Source of the DNA: CF-46 sp042408445
Lineage (GTDB): Bacteria; Chloroflexota; Limnocylindria; Limnocylindrales; CSP1-4
Direction: 5' to 3'
DNA: 64,000 nt
Assembly: GCA_042408445.1 (NCBI GenBank)
Contig: JBHORC010000016.1
Coordinates: forward strand, 62,001-126,000
Under the pieces are notes generated by a model. The model made no database searches. It was not told the origin of the DNA and saw only the letters and a list, made by a program, of their open reading frames with translations. Shown here piece after piece: positions 32,684 through 41,951 of the stretch. The stretch's first letter is position 1, and each line of letters begins with the position of its first letter. Position numbers and translations under genes: made by a program.

Positions 32684-33376
32684 ATGAGATCGATCCTCGT
32701 CGTGGAGGACGAGCCCAGGATCGCGGAGCTGTCCCGCGACTACCTCGAGCACGCCGGGTTCACGGTCCGGATCGCCTCGACGGGTGAGGCGGCGCTCCAG
32801 TCCGTCCACCGCGACCGACCGGACCTCGTCGTGCTGGACCTCGGCCTGCCGGGGATCGACGGCCTCGACGTCACCCGGGCGATCCGCCGCGATTCGGCAT
32901 TGCCCGTGATCATGGTCACCGCGCGGGACGACGAGCTCGACAAGCTGCTCGGCCTCGAGCTCGGCGCGGACGACTACATGACGAAGCCGTTCAGCCCGCG
33001 CGAGCTCGTCGCCCGGGTCCGGGCCGTCCTCCGGCGGGCAGAGGCGTCGTCCGAGGCGCAACCGGACGAGGTCATCCGGGCCGGTGCCCTGACGATGGAC
33101 GTGGGACGGATGCGAACGCGACTCGGCGACCGTCCCGTCGACCTCACGCCGACGGAGTTCGCGCTGCTGGCCGCGCTCGCCCGCCAGCCCGGCCGGATCT
33201 TCACCCGATCCCAGCTGCTCGACGCGATCCACGGAGTCGCGTTCGAGTCGTTCGAGCGGGCGATCGACACGCACGTCAAGAACATTCGCCGCAAGCTCGA
33301 GCCGGACCCGCGGCGGCCCGCTCATCTCCTGACCGTGTACGGCGTGGGCTACCGGCTCGCGGACGAGACGCCGTGA
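32684..33376 (+). CDS. OmpR-family response regulator
   Basis: 230 residues. Receiver domain with the acidic pair in VVEDEP, phospho-acceptor Asp52 (LVVLDLGLPG), Thr in MVTARD and Lys in TKPFSPREL. The C-terminal winged helix (DLTPTEFALLAALARQPG, then HVKNIRRKLEPDP) binds DNA. TAGGAT at 32672-32677 ends 6 bases before the ATG, suggesting a leaderless mRNA. Its stop overlaps the kinase start (GTGA). Confidence 0.95.
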   Translation: MRSILVVEDEPRIAELSRDYLEHAGFTVRIASTGEAALQSVHRDRPDLVVLDLGLPGIDGLDVTRAIRRDSALPVIMVTARDDELDKLLGLELGADDYMTKPFSPRELVARVRAVLRRAEASSEAQPDEVIRAGALTMDVGRMRTRLGDRPVDLTPTEFALLAALARQPGRIFTRSQLLDAIHGVAFESFERAIDTHVKNIRRKLEPDPRRPAHLLTVYGVGYRLADETP

Positions 33377-34569
33377 CCGACCGCGCGCCCCGGCCGACGC
33401 GCGACGGGCGCCGGGGACCGCCGCCGACGTGGCGCGACGGGCACCGCGGGCCACCACCGGGCTGGCGCGGTGGACCGCCGCCGTGGTGGCCGGAGAACGA
33501 GCCGTGGGTCGCTCGCCGCCGTCGCTGGCGCGGCTTCGGCTGCCTGTTCGGGATCCTGTTCCTGGGCGGCGTCCTCGGACTGATCTCCCTTGCCGCGAGC
33601 CTCGTGGGTGGGATCGTCGCCGCGCCCGGGCTGCCCGGGCACGGGATCCGGCTCGGTGCGGTCATCGTGGTCGCGATCGTCGTCCTTGCGCTCGTCCGGG
33701 CCGGGAGCGTCGTTCGGCGCACGGCCGTCGTCCTCGACGAGCTCGTCGACCAGGCGGCGCGGCTCGAGTCGGGGGACTACGCCGCGCGCGTCGCCCCGAC
33801 CGCGTCGACGCCGCGTCCCGTTCGCGCCCTCGTCCGGGGCTTCAACACGATGGCCGAGCGCCTCGAAGCGGACGAAACGCAGCGCCGGAAGCTGATCGCG
33901 GATGTCACCCACGAGCTTCGCACGCCGATCACCGTGATCGCCGGCAATGTCGAGGCGATCCTCGACGGGATCCACCCGGCCGACCCGGCCCACCTCACGG
34001 CGCTGCTGGACGAGACGCGCGTCCTCGGCCGCCTCGTCGAGGATCTCCGGACGCTTGCCCTGAGCGAGGCCGGCTCCCTCTCCCTCCACCGCGAGCCGAC
34101 CGACCTCGACATCCTCTGCACGGACGTCGCGACGTCCTTCGATGCCGCCGCGGGGGACGCGGGCGTCACGATCCACACGGACGTGGCCGAGGATCTTCCG
34201 CTGCTCGACGTCGACCCCGTCCGGATCCGCGAGGTGCTCGCCAATCTCGTTGCGAACGCCCTGCGCCACACGCCCGCGGGCGGCAGGATCACGATCTCGG
34301 CCGCGGCCACCCCCGCCGCCGCGGGCGCCGGCTCCGGAACCGCCACGAACGCCGTCGACCTCGCGGTCGCGGACACCGGCGAAGGGATCGATCCGGAGCT
34401 CCTGCCCCACGTCTTCGACCGTTTCGCACGCGGTCGGGGCTCGCCGGGCAGCGGACTCGGCCTCTCGATCGCCCGCGGCCTCGTCGAGCTCCATGGCGGC
34501 TCGATCACGGCGCAGTCGAGACCGGGCGGCGGGACCGAGATCCGGATTCGGCTGCCGGCGCCGAGCTGA
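33373..34569 (+). CDS. Membrane sensor histidine kinase
   Basis: 398 residues. A 50-residue Pro/Arg/Gly-rich cytoplasmic start precedes two membrane helices (about 55-82 and 93-110) with almost no extracellular loop, so the signal is probably sensed in or near the membrane. A HAMP-like segment follows. His180 in DVTHELRTPI is the phosphorylation site. The ATPase has NLVANALRHTP (N box), DTGEGI (G1) and GSGLGLSIARGLVELHGG (G2). Partner of the regulator directly upstream. Confidence 0.93.
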   Translation: MTDRAPRPTRDGRRGPPPTWRDGHRGPPPGWRGGPPPWWPENEPWVARRRRWRGFGCLFGILFLGGVLGLISLAASLVGGIVAAPGLPGHGIRLGAVIVVAIVVLALVRAGSVVRRTAVVLDELVDQAARLESGDYAARVAPTASTPRPVRALVRGFNTMAERLEADETQRRKLIADVTHELRTPITVIAGNVEAILDGIHPADPAHLTALLDETRVLGRLVEDLRTLALSEAGSLSLHREPTDLDILCTDVATSFDAAAGDAGVTIHTDVAEDLPLLDVDPVRIREVLANLVANALRHTPAGGRITISAAATPAAAGAGSGTATNAVDLAVADTGEGIDPELLPHVFDRFARGRGSPGSGLGLSIARGLVELHGGSITAQSRPGGGTEIRIRLPAPS

Positions 34570-34721
34570 CGGCCGGCGGCGCGCGGCGCCTCGCGCCGAC
34601 ACGGACGCGTCGCGCCCTGTCCGCCCTGTCCCGCGGCGACCCTTGCATGGTCCCTTCGTCGGCGGCCACGCGCCCCGATGTCCGGTTGCGCTCGACGGCG
34701 TCGACCCGTCACCCTGCACGC

Positions 34722-36359
34722 ATGTTCCGACGTCTGCGCGCCCCTCGTCGATTCGTGCCGCTCGCGTCGCTGGCCGTGACGGCATTCCTCGTCCTCGGCG
34801 CCGTGCCGGCGTCGGCGGCCAACTTTCCCGCCGCGGATTCCCGCTACCACTCGTACAGCGAGATGGTGACGGAGATCCACGCGGTCGAGACGGCTCATCC
34901 GTCCATCGTCCACGTCTTCAGCATCGGCAAGAGCTACCAGGGCCGGGATCTGTGGGCCGCGAAGATCAGCGACAACGTGGCGACGGACGAGCCGGAGCCC
35001 GAGATCCTGTTCGACGCGCTCCACCACGCCCGGGAGCACCTGACGGTCGAGCAGGCGCTCTACCTGCTCCACCTCCTCGCGGACAACTACGGCACGGACA
35101 CGACCGTCGCGAACATCGTCAACACCCGCGAGATCTGGATCGTATTCGCCGTGAACCCGGACGGGTTCGAGTACGACCTGACGTGCACGAGCAGCAGCCA
35201 CCCGCCGTACTGCGCCTGGCGCAAGAACCGCCAGCCGAACGCCGGAACGACTGCGGTCGGGACGGACCTGAACCGGAACTACGACTACAACTGGGGCTGC
35301 TGCGGCGGCTCCTCCAACAGCCCGTCATCGATCACCTATCGGGGACCGAAGGCGTTTTCGGCCCCCGAGACGCAGGCGATCCGCGACTTCGTGCTGAGCC
35401 GGGTCGTGGGCGGGATCCAGCAGATCAAGGCGCACATCACGTTCCACACGAACGGCCAGCTCATCCTCTGGCCGTACGGTCACACCACGACCGACGTCCC
35501 GGCCGACATGACGACGGTCGACCATCAGGTGTTCGTCGCGATGGGCAAGGCGATGGCCGCCCGCAACGGCTACACGGCCGAACAGTCCAGCGACCTCTAC
35601 ATCACCGATGGCGACCAGATCGACTGGCTGTACGGCCGGCAGCGGATCTTCTCGTACACCTGGGAGCTGTACCCGCCGGAGACGCCGACGGTCTGGGGCG
35701 ACCACTACCCGCCGGATGAGCGGATCGCCGCCGCGACCGCGAACAACCGGACGGCGCTTCTCTACTTCATGTCCGTCGGCGGCTGTCCGTATCAGGTCGT
35801 CGGGCTGCTCAAGCAGAACTGCGGGCCGTTCTTCGACGACGCCGAGATGGGCCGTGGCTGGGTCCCGAACGCGTTCGGGAACGACACCGCGCCAGCGGCA
35901 GCCCGGCTGGTTCGCGGGAACCCGGTCGGGACGTCCGTGAACGGCCGGGCGATGCAGCTGAACGCCGCCGCGTCCGGCCGCTACGACTTCGTGACCGGGC
36001 CCACGGCCGGCAGCTCCGTGAATGCCGCGGACCTCGACGGCGTCACCTCGATGAAGAGTGTTCCGATCCGGCTCGCGGCCACGCCGGGCCCGCTGACGTT
36101 CCGGTACGTCTTCGCCCACGGCCCCGCGACGGTCTCCGATTCCCTCGCCGCCTACGTCATCGACGAGCACGACGTCCCGACGCTGGTCTGGCGGAAGAGC
36201 GGGACGTGGACCACGGTCGCGGCGAGCTGGGCGAGTGCCAGCGTCTCGCTGACGCCATGGGCCGGACAGTCGGTCCGGATCGTCTTCCAGGCGATCGACG
36301 GCGGGAGCGACAGCCTCGTCGAGGCTGCGCTGGACGACATCCGCGTCCAGCTGCCCTGA
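34722..36359 (+). CDS. Secreted M14 zinc carboxypeptidase (carboxypeptidase T-like)
   Basis: 545 residues from an ATG at 34722; an ATG at 34647 is possible. Signal peptide to about ASAA at residue 33. Zinc ligands His102 and Glu105 (LHHAREH) and His242 (FHTNG), substrate residues in WRKNR and DLNRNYDYN, and catalytic Glu315 (YTWELYP) are all present, so the enzyme should be active. After about residue 370 comes a beta-rich C-terminal domain resembling the extra domain of secreted M14 enzymes. It removes C-terminal residues from extracellular peptides. It follows the two-component system on the same strand. Confidence 0.93.
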   Translation: MFRRLRAPRRFVPLASLAVTAFLVLGAVPASAANFPAADSRYHSYSEMVTEIHAVETAHPSIVHVFSIGKSYQGRDLWAAKISDNVATDEPEPEILFDALHHAREHLTVEQALYLLHLLADNYGTDTTVANIVNTREIWIVFAVNPDGFEYDLTCTSSSHPPYCAWRKNRQPNAGTTAVGTDLNRNYDYNWGCCGGSSNSPSSITYRGPKAFSAPETQAIRDFVLSRVVGGIQQIKAHITFHTNGQLILWPYGHTTTDVPADMTTVDHQVFVAMGKAMAARNGYTAEQSSDLYITDGDQIDWLYGRQRIFSYTWELYPPETPTVWGDHYPPDERIAAATANNRTALLYFMSVGGCPYQVVGLLKQNCGPFFDDAEMGRGWVPNAFGNDTAPAAARLVRGNPVGTSVNGRAMQLNAAASGRYDFVTGPTAGSSVNAADLDGVTSMKSVPIRLAATPGPLTFRYVFAHGPATVSDSLAAYVIDEHDVPTLVWRKSGTWTTVAASWASASVSLTPWAGQSVRIVFQAIDGGSDSLVEAALDDIRVQLP

Positions 36360-36493
36360 TCGGGGACCGCGAACTCGCACCAGACCAGGCGGAACCCGGA
36401 GCGAGAGCACCGCGGAACCGCTCCATCGCGTGAGGCGTCAAGGGCCGCAACCACGCCGGCCCACCTTCGGCCGGCAGCCCGGAGGACGCTTCG

Positions 36494-37582
36494 ATGCGGC
36501 GATTCCGACCAGACGCTCCCCGCCGATTCCGGCGACGCGCACGCTTCGCGCTCACGGCGCCGATCGCGGCCATCGCGATCTTCCTCGCCGCCACGCCGGC
36601 ACTCGCCTGCGGTGGGCTGATCGGCCCGAACGGCGCGGTCAACCTGCTGCGGACGACGACGTTCGCCGGCTATCACGACGGGGTCGAGCACTACGTCACG
36701 GCGTTCCAGTTCGCGGGCGGCGGCGGCGCGTTCGGTTCGATCACTCCGCTGCCGGGCGTGCCCTCGAGCGTCGAGAAGGGCGGCGACTGGACGCTCCAGC
36801 GACTCGTCCGCGAGACGAGCCCGCTGTTCGACCGTCTGAGCGCCGTCCCGTCGGCCGCGGCGAGCGCCGGCGCGGTCGAGCTGATGACCGTCAAGATCGA
36901 CGCCCTGGACATCACGGTGCTGAAGGGCGGCGCCGCCGACATCGGGACCTGGGCGACGAAGCACGGGTTCCGGCTCCCACCCGACGCGCCCGAGGTCCTC
37001 GACTTCTACGCCCAGCGCAGCCAGATCTTCCTCGCCGCCGCATTCGATGCGGACGCCGCCAAGGCGCGCGGCCAGCAGGTCGGCGACGGGACCCCGGTCC
37101 ACATCACGATCCCGACGGACAACCCGTGGGTCCCGCTCCGGATCCTCGCCCTCGGCAAGACCGCCGAAGAGCCCGTCCAGGCGGACGTCTACCTCCTCAC
37201 CGATCACGCTCCGGCGCTGCTTCCGGCCCCGACCGGCTCGAACGGGATCCGGCTGGATGCCAGCGAGGCCGCCTCGACATCGCTTCTCGACGACCTCCGT
37301 TCCGACCGCGGCATGGACTGGATTCCGCGGAATGGCTGGCTGACGAAGGTCGGCGTGGACGGGACCGCGGGCCAGCTCGGCTATGACCTCGCGGTCGATG
37401 CATCCGGTGCCGGTCGGCCGTCGGCGGTCGATGCCGGGCTCGCGCTGCCGCGTACCGCGCCGGTCGGGACGCCGCTGGACATGAGCCGGCTGCTCCTCGC
37501 GCTCGCATTCGTGGGGGCCGGACTGATCGGGATCACACTCATCGGGCGACCGCGGCCGGGCCACGGCCCGACGGCGTGGTGA
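36494..37582 (+). CDS. DUF2330-family exported membrane protein
   Basis: 362 residues. Signal peptide ends near LACGGLIGPN; the ACGG start of the mature chain and WTLQRLVRETSPLFDRLS fit the DUF2330 family. A C-terminal membrane helix (LLLALAFVGAGLIGITLIG) anchors the protein with its body outside. Function unknown. It is in the same run of exported proteins as the M14 peptidase and the cupredoxin. Confidence 0.75.
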   Translation: MRRFRPDAPRRFRRRARFALTAPIAAIAIFLAATPALACGGLIGPNGAVNLLRTTTFAGYHDGVEHYVTAFQFAGGGGAFGSITPLPGVPSSVEKGGDWTLQRLVRETSPLFDRLSAVPSAAASAGAVELMTVKIDALDITVLKGGAADIGTWATKHGFRLPPDAPEVLDFYAQRSQIFLAAAFDADAAKARGQQVGDGTPVHITIPTDNPWVPLRILALGKTAEEPVQADVYLLTDHAPALLPAPTGSNGIRLDASEAASTSLLDDLRSDRGMDWIPRNGWLTKVGVDGTAGQLGYDLAVDASGAGRPSAVDAGLALPRTAPVGTPLDMSRLLLALAFVGAGLIGITLIGRPRPGHGPTAW

Positions 37583-37634
37583 GCGGCAGGTCGTCGGCAC
37601 CTTGGGCTCGACGGCTCGAAGGAGCGTCGTCGGG

Positions 37635-38066
37635 ATGACGAGTCGATCACGGGGAAACCTGGCGATCGCGATCGGTCTCGGGATCGCGGCCCTGTCCGCG
37701 ATCGGCGCCAACGTCGTCGCCCGCTCGTCGGACCCGATCATCGTCCCGATCACGATCCACTTCTCGCACTACGAGCCCGCCGAGGTCACAGTGCCGGTCG
37801 GCCGAGCGGTGACGTTCGTGATCACGAACACGGACCCGATCGACCACGAGTGGATCGTCGGTGATGCGGCGCTCCACGAGCGGCATCGGAGCGGCACCGA
37901 GCCGGTCCACAACTCGCGACCGACCGAGATCTCGATCCCGGCGCTGTCCGAGCGCCGCACGACGGTCACCTTCGCGACGACGGCCTCCCTGCTGTTCATC
38001 TGTCATCTGCCCGGCCACGAGGCGTACGGGATGATCGGCACGGTGCGGGTCGCGCCGGGCGGCTGA
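37635..38066 (+). CDS. Cupredoxin-like copper protein
   Basis: 143 residues from an ATG at 37635, with GGAGCG 8 bases upstream; the earlier TTG at 37602 has no such site. An N-terminal signal anchor (LAIAIGLGIAALSAIGANVV) precedes a plastocyanin-type beta barrel. The copper ligands are visible: His in DHEW, then Cys, His and Met in FICHLPGHEAYGM. It probably carries electrons or binds copper outside the membrane. Confidence 0.85.
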   Translation: MTSRSRGNLAIAIGLGIAALSAIGANVVARSSDPIIVPITIHFSHYEPAEVTVPVGRAVTFVITNTDPIDHEWIVGDAALHERHRSGTEPVHNSRPTEISIPALSERRTTVTFATTASLLFICHLPGHEAYGMIGTVRVAPGG

Positions 38067-38190
38067 CAGCCGGCTGAGTCCGCGCCGCGCTCCGGTCCGG
38101 CCAACGTCCGCGAGGAATTGCTCTCGCGCTCCTTGACCCGGCTGCTGCCGATCCCCACACTGCGGTGGGGTCCAGGGACAGAGGGTGCAG

Positions 38191-39534
38191 GTGGCGACGA
38201 CCGGGCTCATCGTCCGCAACGCGCGCGTCCATCCCACGTTCGGCCGGTCCGTCGAGCCCGTCGACGTCTCCGTCGAGGACGATCGGATTGCCGCGATCCG
38301 TCCTGCCGGCGCGATCGAAGCCGACGGCCGGCGGGAGCTCGACGCCGAGGGCCGCCTCGTCTCCCCTCCCCTCGTCGATCCGCACGTCCACCTCGACGCC
38401 GTCCTGACGGTCGGTGAGCCGCGCTACAACGAGAGCGGCACGCTCATCGAGGGGATCCAGACCTGGGCGGAGCGGAAGCCGTCGCTGACCCACGAGGACG
38501 TCAAGCGCCGGGCGCGGGAGGCGATCCTCTGGGAGGTCGCCCAGGGGACGGGCTTCATCCGATCGCACGTCGACGTCTGCGACCCGTCGCTCACCGCCCT
38601 CCGGGCCCTGATCGAGCTCCGCGACGAGCTCACTGACCTGGTCCAGCTGCAGCTGATCGCGTTTCCGCAGGACGGGGTCCTGTCGTTCCCGAACGGCAAG
38701 GAGCTGATGCGCGAGGCGATGCGCCTCGGCTGCGACGTGATCGGCGGCATCCCCCACTACGAGTGGACCCGCGAGGACGGCGTCGAGGAGGTCCACTTCC
38801 TGTTCGATCTCGCCCGCGAGACCGGTGCGCCGATCGACCTCCATTGCGACGAGACCGACGACGAGCAGTCCCGGTTTCTCGAGGTCGTCGCCGCACGGAC
38901 GATGCGCGACGGGATGGAGGGGCGGGTCGTTGCCGGCCACACGACCGCGATGGGCTCCTACAACGACGCCTACGCCTTCAAGCTGCTCCAGATCCTGAAG
39001 CGCGCCGGCGTGACGATCGTCGCGAACCCGCTGGACAACATCGTCCTCCAGGGCCGGTTCGACACCTATCCGAAGCGCCGCGGGATGACCCGGGTCAAGG
39101 AGCTCGACGCGGCGGGCGTGAACGTCGCCTGCGGCCACGACTCGATCATGGACCCGTGGTACCCGCTCGGGCGGGGCTCGATGCTGGACGCGCTGTCGAT
39201 GCTCGTCCACGTCGCCCAGATGACCGGCCGGACGGAGCTCTTCCGGGCGTACGACATGGTGACGATGAATCCGGCCCGTGCGGCCGGGATCGAGTGGGGC
39301 GTGAAGGAGGGCAGCATCGCGAACCTCGTGGTGTTCGACTGTGCCGACGAGGCCGAGGCGATCCGCCTTCGGCCGGCGGCGCGGTGGGTCGTCCGGAAGG
39401 GCCGGGTCGTCGCGGAGACGGAGCCGGCCCGGAGCGTGGTCCACGTCGACGGGCTCGCCCAGCCCGTGACGTTCACGCCGGAGCGACCGAGGGAGGAGCT
39501 CGCCGAGGCGAGTCGGGAGGCGGCCCGGGCGTGA
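38191..39534 (+). CDS. codA: Cytosine deaminase-like amidohydrolase
   Basis: About 448 residues from GTG 38191, which has GAGGG at good spacing; GTG 38185 is the alternative. Metal ligands HVHLDA at the N-terminal side, HCDETDD, and the diagnostic GHDSIMDPWYPLG near residue 325 match CodA-type cytosine deaminase. It would convert cytosine to uracil and ammonia. Followed 30 bases later by a cytosine-permease-type gene, which supports the assignment. Related isocytosine or creatinine deaminases cannot be excluded. Confidence 0.92.
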   Translation: MATTGLIVRNARVHPTFGRSVEPVDVSVEDDRIAAIRPAGAIEADGRRELDAEGRLVSPPLVDPHVHLDAVLTVGEPRYNESGTLIEGIQTWAERKPSLTHEDVKRRAREAILWEVAQGTGFIRSHVDVCDPSLTALRALIELRDELTDLVQLQLIAFPQDGVLSFPNGKELMREAMRLGCDVIGGIPHYEWTREDGVEEVHFLFDLARETGAPIDLHCDETDDEQSRFLEVVAARTMRDGMEGRVVAGHTTAMGSYNDAYAFKLLQILKRAGVTIVANPLDNIVLQGRFDTYPKRRGMTRVKELDAAGVNVACGHDSIMDPWYPLGRGSMLDALSMLVHVAQMTGRTELFRAYDMVTMNPARAAGIEWGVKEGSIANLVVFDCADEAEAIRLRPAARWVVRKGRVVAETEPARSVVHVDGLAQPVTFTPERPREELAEASREAARA

Positions 39535-39564
39535 GGCCGGAGCCGAGAAGGGAGTGATTCGGAG

Positions 39565-40968
39565 ATGGCATTGACGGACGCGGTGGCTCGGGAAGGGATG
39601 CCGAGTCGCCAGGGAGACCTGTCCATCGAGGGACGGGGCATGGAGCCGATCCCGGAGAGCGCGAGGTACGGCTCGGTCAACCGGATCTTCACGGTCTGGT
39701 TCACGCCGAACCTCGTTCCGGCGGCGTTCTTCATCGGCACGCTCGTGACCCTCGACTTCCTGAAGCTCGGCTTCGTCACCGGGCTGCTGGCGATCATCGT
39801 CGGCAACCTGGTCGGGTCGTTCTTCGTGGCCCTGCTCAGCACGATGGGACCCCGTCTCGGGCTGGCCCAGATGCCGGCAGCGCGCCTGCCATTCGGCAAG
39901 TCGATCGTCGTGCCGGGGTTGCTCAACTGGCTGAGCACGATCGGCTGGGACGGCATCAACAGCCTGTTCGGGGCCTACGCGCTGACGATCCTGTTCCCCG
40001 GTCTGCCGTTCGTCGCCGGCCTGCTGATCATCGTCCTGTGCCAGGGCGCACTCGGGATCTTCGGCTACGAGGCGATCCACACGTTCGAGCGGTGGGCGGC
40101 GATCGTCCTCGCGGTGATGTTCCTCATCCTCACCGTCGCGATCCTCGGCAAGGCCGACACCGGCCTGACGGATGGGCTTTCCGGCGCGGACCAGATCGGC
40201 GCGTTCATCGCGATGGTCGCGATCGTGGCGAGCTTCGTCCTCGCGTGGGCCCTCTACGCGTCGGACTACTCGCGCTATCTCCCGTCGTCGACGTCGCCGC
40301 GGACGGTGTTCTGGTACACGCTCGCCGGCATGGCGATCGCCTCGGCATGGCTCGAGATCCTTGGCCTCCTCGTCGCCTCGAAGGCGACCGGCGGCGAGTC
40401 GAGCCAGACGATCTATGACGTGCTCGGCGGCGCCGGCGCGATCGTGGCGAGCCTTGCGATGGTGGCGATCGCGATCGGCACGGTCGCCGTCAACGCAATG
40501 AACGACTACACCGGGTCGCTGTCGCTGCAGGCAGCCGGCCTCCGGATCAAGCGGATCTACTCGGCGGCGACGGTCGCCGTCCTCGGGTTCCTGTTCACGC
40601 TCGTCCTGAACACCGGCGACTTCGCCACCAACTTCACGAACTTCCTGCTGTTCATCAGCTACTGGATCTCCCCGTTCGTCGGCGTCGTGCTGGCCGACTG
40701 GTGGCTCCGCCGTCGCCAGGCGGATCCGAACTCCGTCGTCGACTATCGGTCGCTGCCGACGGGGACGGTCGCGCTCGTGGCGCTGATCGTCGGCTTCGCG
40801 GTCGGGATCCCGTTCCAGAACTCGTCGCTCGGCTACTCGTGGGGCGGCCCGTTCAACTACCTCACCGCCAACGTCCTGCACGGCGCGGACCTCGCCTACT
40901 ACGTCGGCGGCATCGTCGCGTTCCTGATCTACTGGTTCGGCGCTCGCTCCGCACTGCGGCGGGCCTGA
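39565..40968 (+). CDS. codB: NCS1-family nucleobase (cytosine-type) permease
   Basis: 467 residues with about 12 membrane helices. SVNRIFTVWFTPNLVPAAFF near the N-terminus, WDGINSLFGAYAL and ALYASDYSRYLP are typical of NCS1 cytosine/purine/allantoin carriers. It is paired with codA. Stretches beyond residue 440 include a last helix (YYVGGIVAFLIYWFGA). The strong hairpin at 40995 ends the unit. Confidence 0.9.
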   Translation: MALTDAVAREGMPSRQGDLSIEGRGMEPIPESARYGSVNRIFTVWFTPNLVPAAFFIGTLVTLDFLKLGFVTGLLAIIVGNLVGSFFVALLSTMGPRLGLAQMPAARLPFGKSIVVPGLLNWLSTIGWDGINSLFGAYALTILFPGLPFVAGLLIIVLCQGALGIFGYEAIHTFERWAAIVLAVMFLILTVAILGKADTGLTDGLSGADQIGAFIAMVAIVASFVLAWALYASDYSRYLPSSTSPRTVFWYTLAGMAIASAWLEILGLLVASKATGGESSQTIYDVLGGAGAIVASLAMVAIAIGTVAVNAMNDYTGSLSLQAAGLRIKRIYSAATVAVLGFLFTLVLNTGDFATNFTNFLLFISYWISPFVGVVLADWWLRRRQADPNSVVDYRSLPTGTVALVALIVGFAVGIPFQNSSLGYSWGGPFNYLTANVLHGADLAYYVGGIVAFLIYWFGARSALRRA

Positions 40969-40994
40969 ACCGGCGGCAACCCTCGTGTCGAGTC

Positions 40995-41029
40995 CGAGCC
41001 TCCCGGCGGGTCCGCCCCCGGGAGGCTCG
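40995..41029. terminator. Bidirectional hairpin terminator
   Basis: CGAGCCTCCCGG pairs with CCGGGAGGCTCG (12 bp) around an 11-base loop, between the convergent permease and deacetylase genes. Confidence 0.75.
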
Positions 41030-41051
41030 ATCCTTGTCGGGGCGGAGCGGC

Positions 41052-41951
41052 CTACTCCGGAAGCGCGATCCGGCGGTGGACGACCGGCTCCAGGCCGAGG
41101 CTCGCCACGTGGCGGGCGATCTCCTCGGCCGTCGCGATCCACAGGCCGTCGATCGCGCGGGCACGCTCGATGAGCTGCTCCAGGGCGACGGCGCGCGAGG
41201 CGCGGCCCGAGACGAACGGGTGGTTCGTCAGCATGAACAGCCCGCCGTCCTCGACGAGCGCCTCGAGCTCCAGCGTCCAGCGGGCAAGGATCTCCGCCGG
41301 GCTCGCGATCACGCCGGATCCGGTGATCCCGGGCAGGTAGTTGTACGGCTCCCAGTCGTCGAGCGCCCAGTGGCCCGGCAGCTCCACGATCGTGTCCGCG
41401 CCGGGCTCGTCGGAGACCGCGAGCACGTACGGGTGGTCCGCGTCCATCAGGCCCGAGTCGTACAGGAAGCCGTGCGTGGCGAGCAGCCCGGGCGTCTCCC
41501 AGGTCAGCTCCCAGTTCGGTCCGCGGTAGCCGACCGGCCGCAGGCCGAGCACCTCGTCAAGGGCGGTGAAGCCGCGGATCAGCCGCCGCTCCTGCTCCTC
41601 CACGGAGGCGCCGTGGGCCCCTTCGTGGAGATACCCGTGGTGGGCGATCTCGTGACCGGCATCCCGGATCGCGCGGCAGATCGCCGGCCAGCGCTCGGCG
41701 CTGTAGCCGGGAATGAAGAACGTGGCCCGGGTGTCCGTCCGGTCGAGGACGCGGAGCAGCCGGGCGATCCCACTCCGCGCGCCGTATGCCTGGTGGGTCA
41801 TCACGTCGAGCCAATTCGCGGTCTCGGGATGCTCGAAGAGGATTGGCGCCTCGGCATCGACGTCGAACGTGAAGCAGGCGGCGGCTCGCTTGCCGTCCGG
41901 CCACCGAAACCCCGGCGGCATCGGGGAATGCCAGTCGACGCCCTCGGTCAC
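41052..41951 (-). CDS. Polysaccharide-deacetylase-fold hydrolase (PuuE/HpPgdA-like)
   Basis: 299 residues from a GTG at 41951 overlapping the ureohydrolase stop (GTGA). FTFDVDAEAP holds the catalytic/metal Asp, and HEIAHHGYLHEGAH the metal His pair. YRGPNWELTWET and FMLTNHPFVSGR are typical of the subgroup that includes PuuE allantoinase and the Helicobacter PgdA-like cyclic imidases. These act on small ring amides more often than on sugars. The gene next door and the nearby nucleobase genes favour a nitrogen-compound substrate. Confidence 0.85.
   Translation of the reverse strand: MTEGVDWHSPMPPGFRWPDGKRAAACFTFDVDAEAPILFEHPETANWLDVMTHQAYGARSGIARLLRVLDRTDTRATFFIPGYSAERWPAICRAIRDAGHEIAHHGYLHEGAHGASVEEQERRLIRGFTALDEVLGLRPVGYRGPNWELTWETPGLLATHGFLYDSGLMDADHPYVLAVSDEPGADTIVELPGHWALDDWEPYNYLPGITGSGVIASPAEILARWTLELEALVEDGGLFMLTNHPFVSGRASRAVALEQLIERARAIDGLWIATAEEIARHVASLGLEPVVHRRIALPE

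Noticed and set aside
37996..41142. Very long minus-strand open frame (1048 codons) opposite codA-codB
   Set aside because: It is antisense to two clear genes, is dominated by Arg/Asp/Gly/Val and has no recognisable motif. Long antisense frames are common in very GC-rich DNA.
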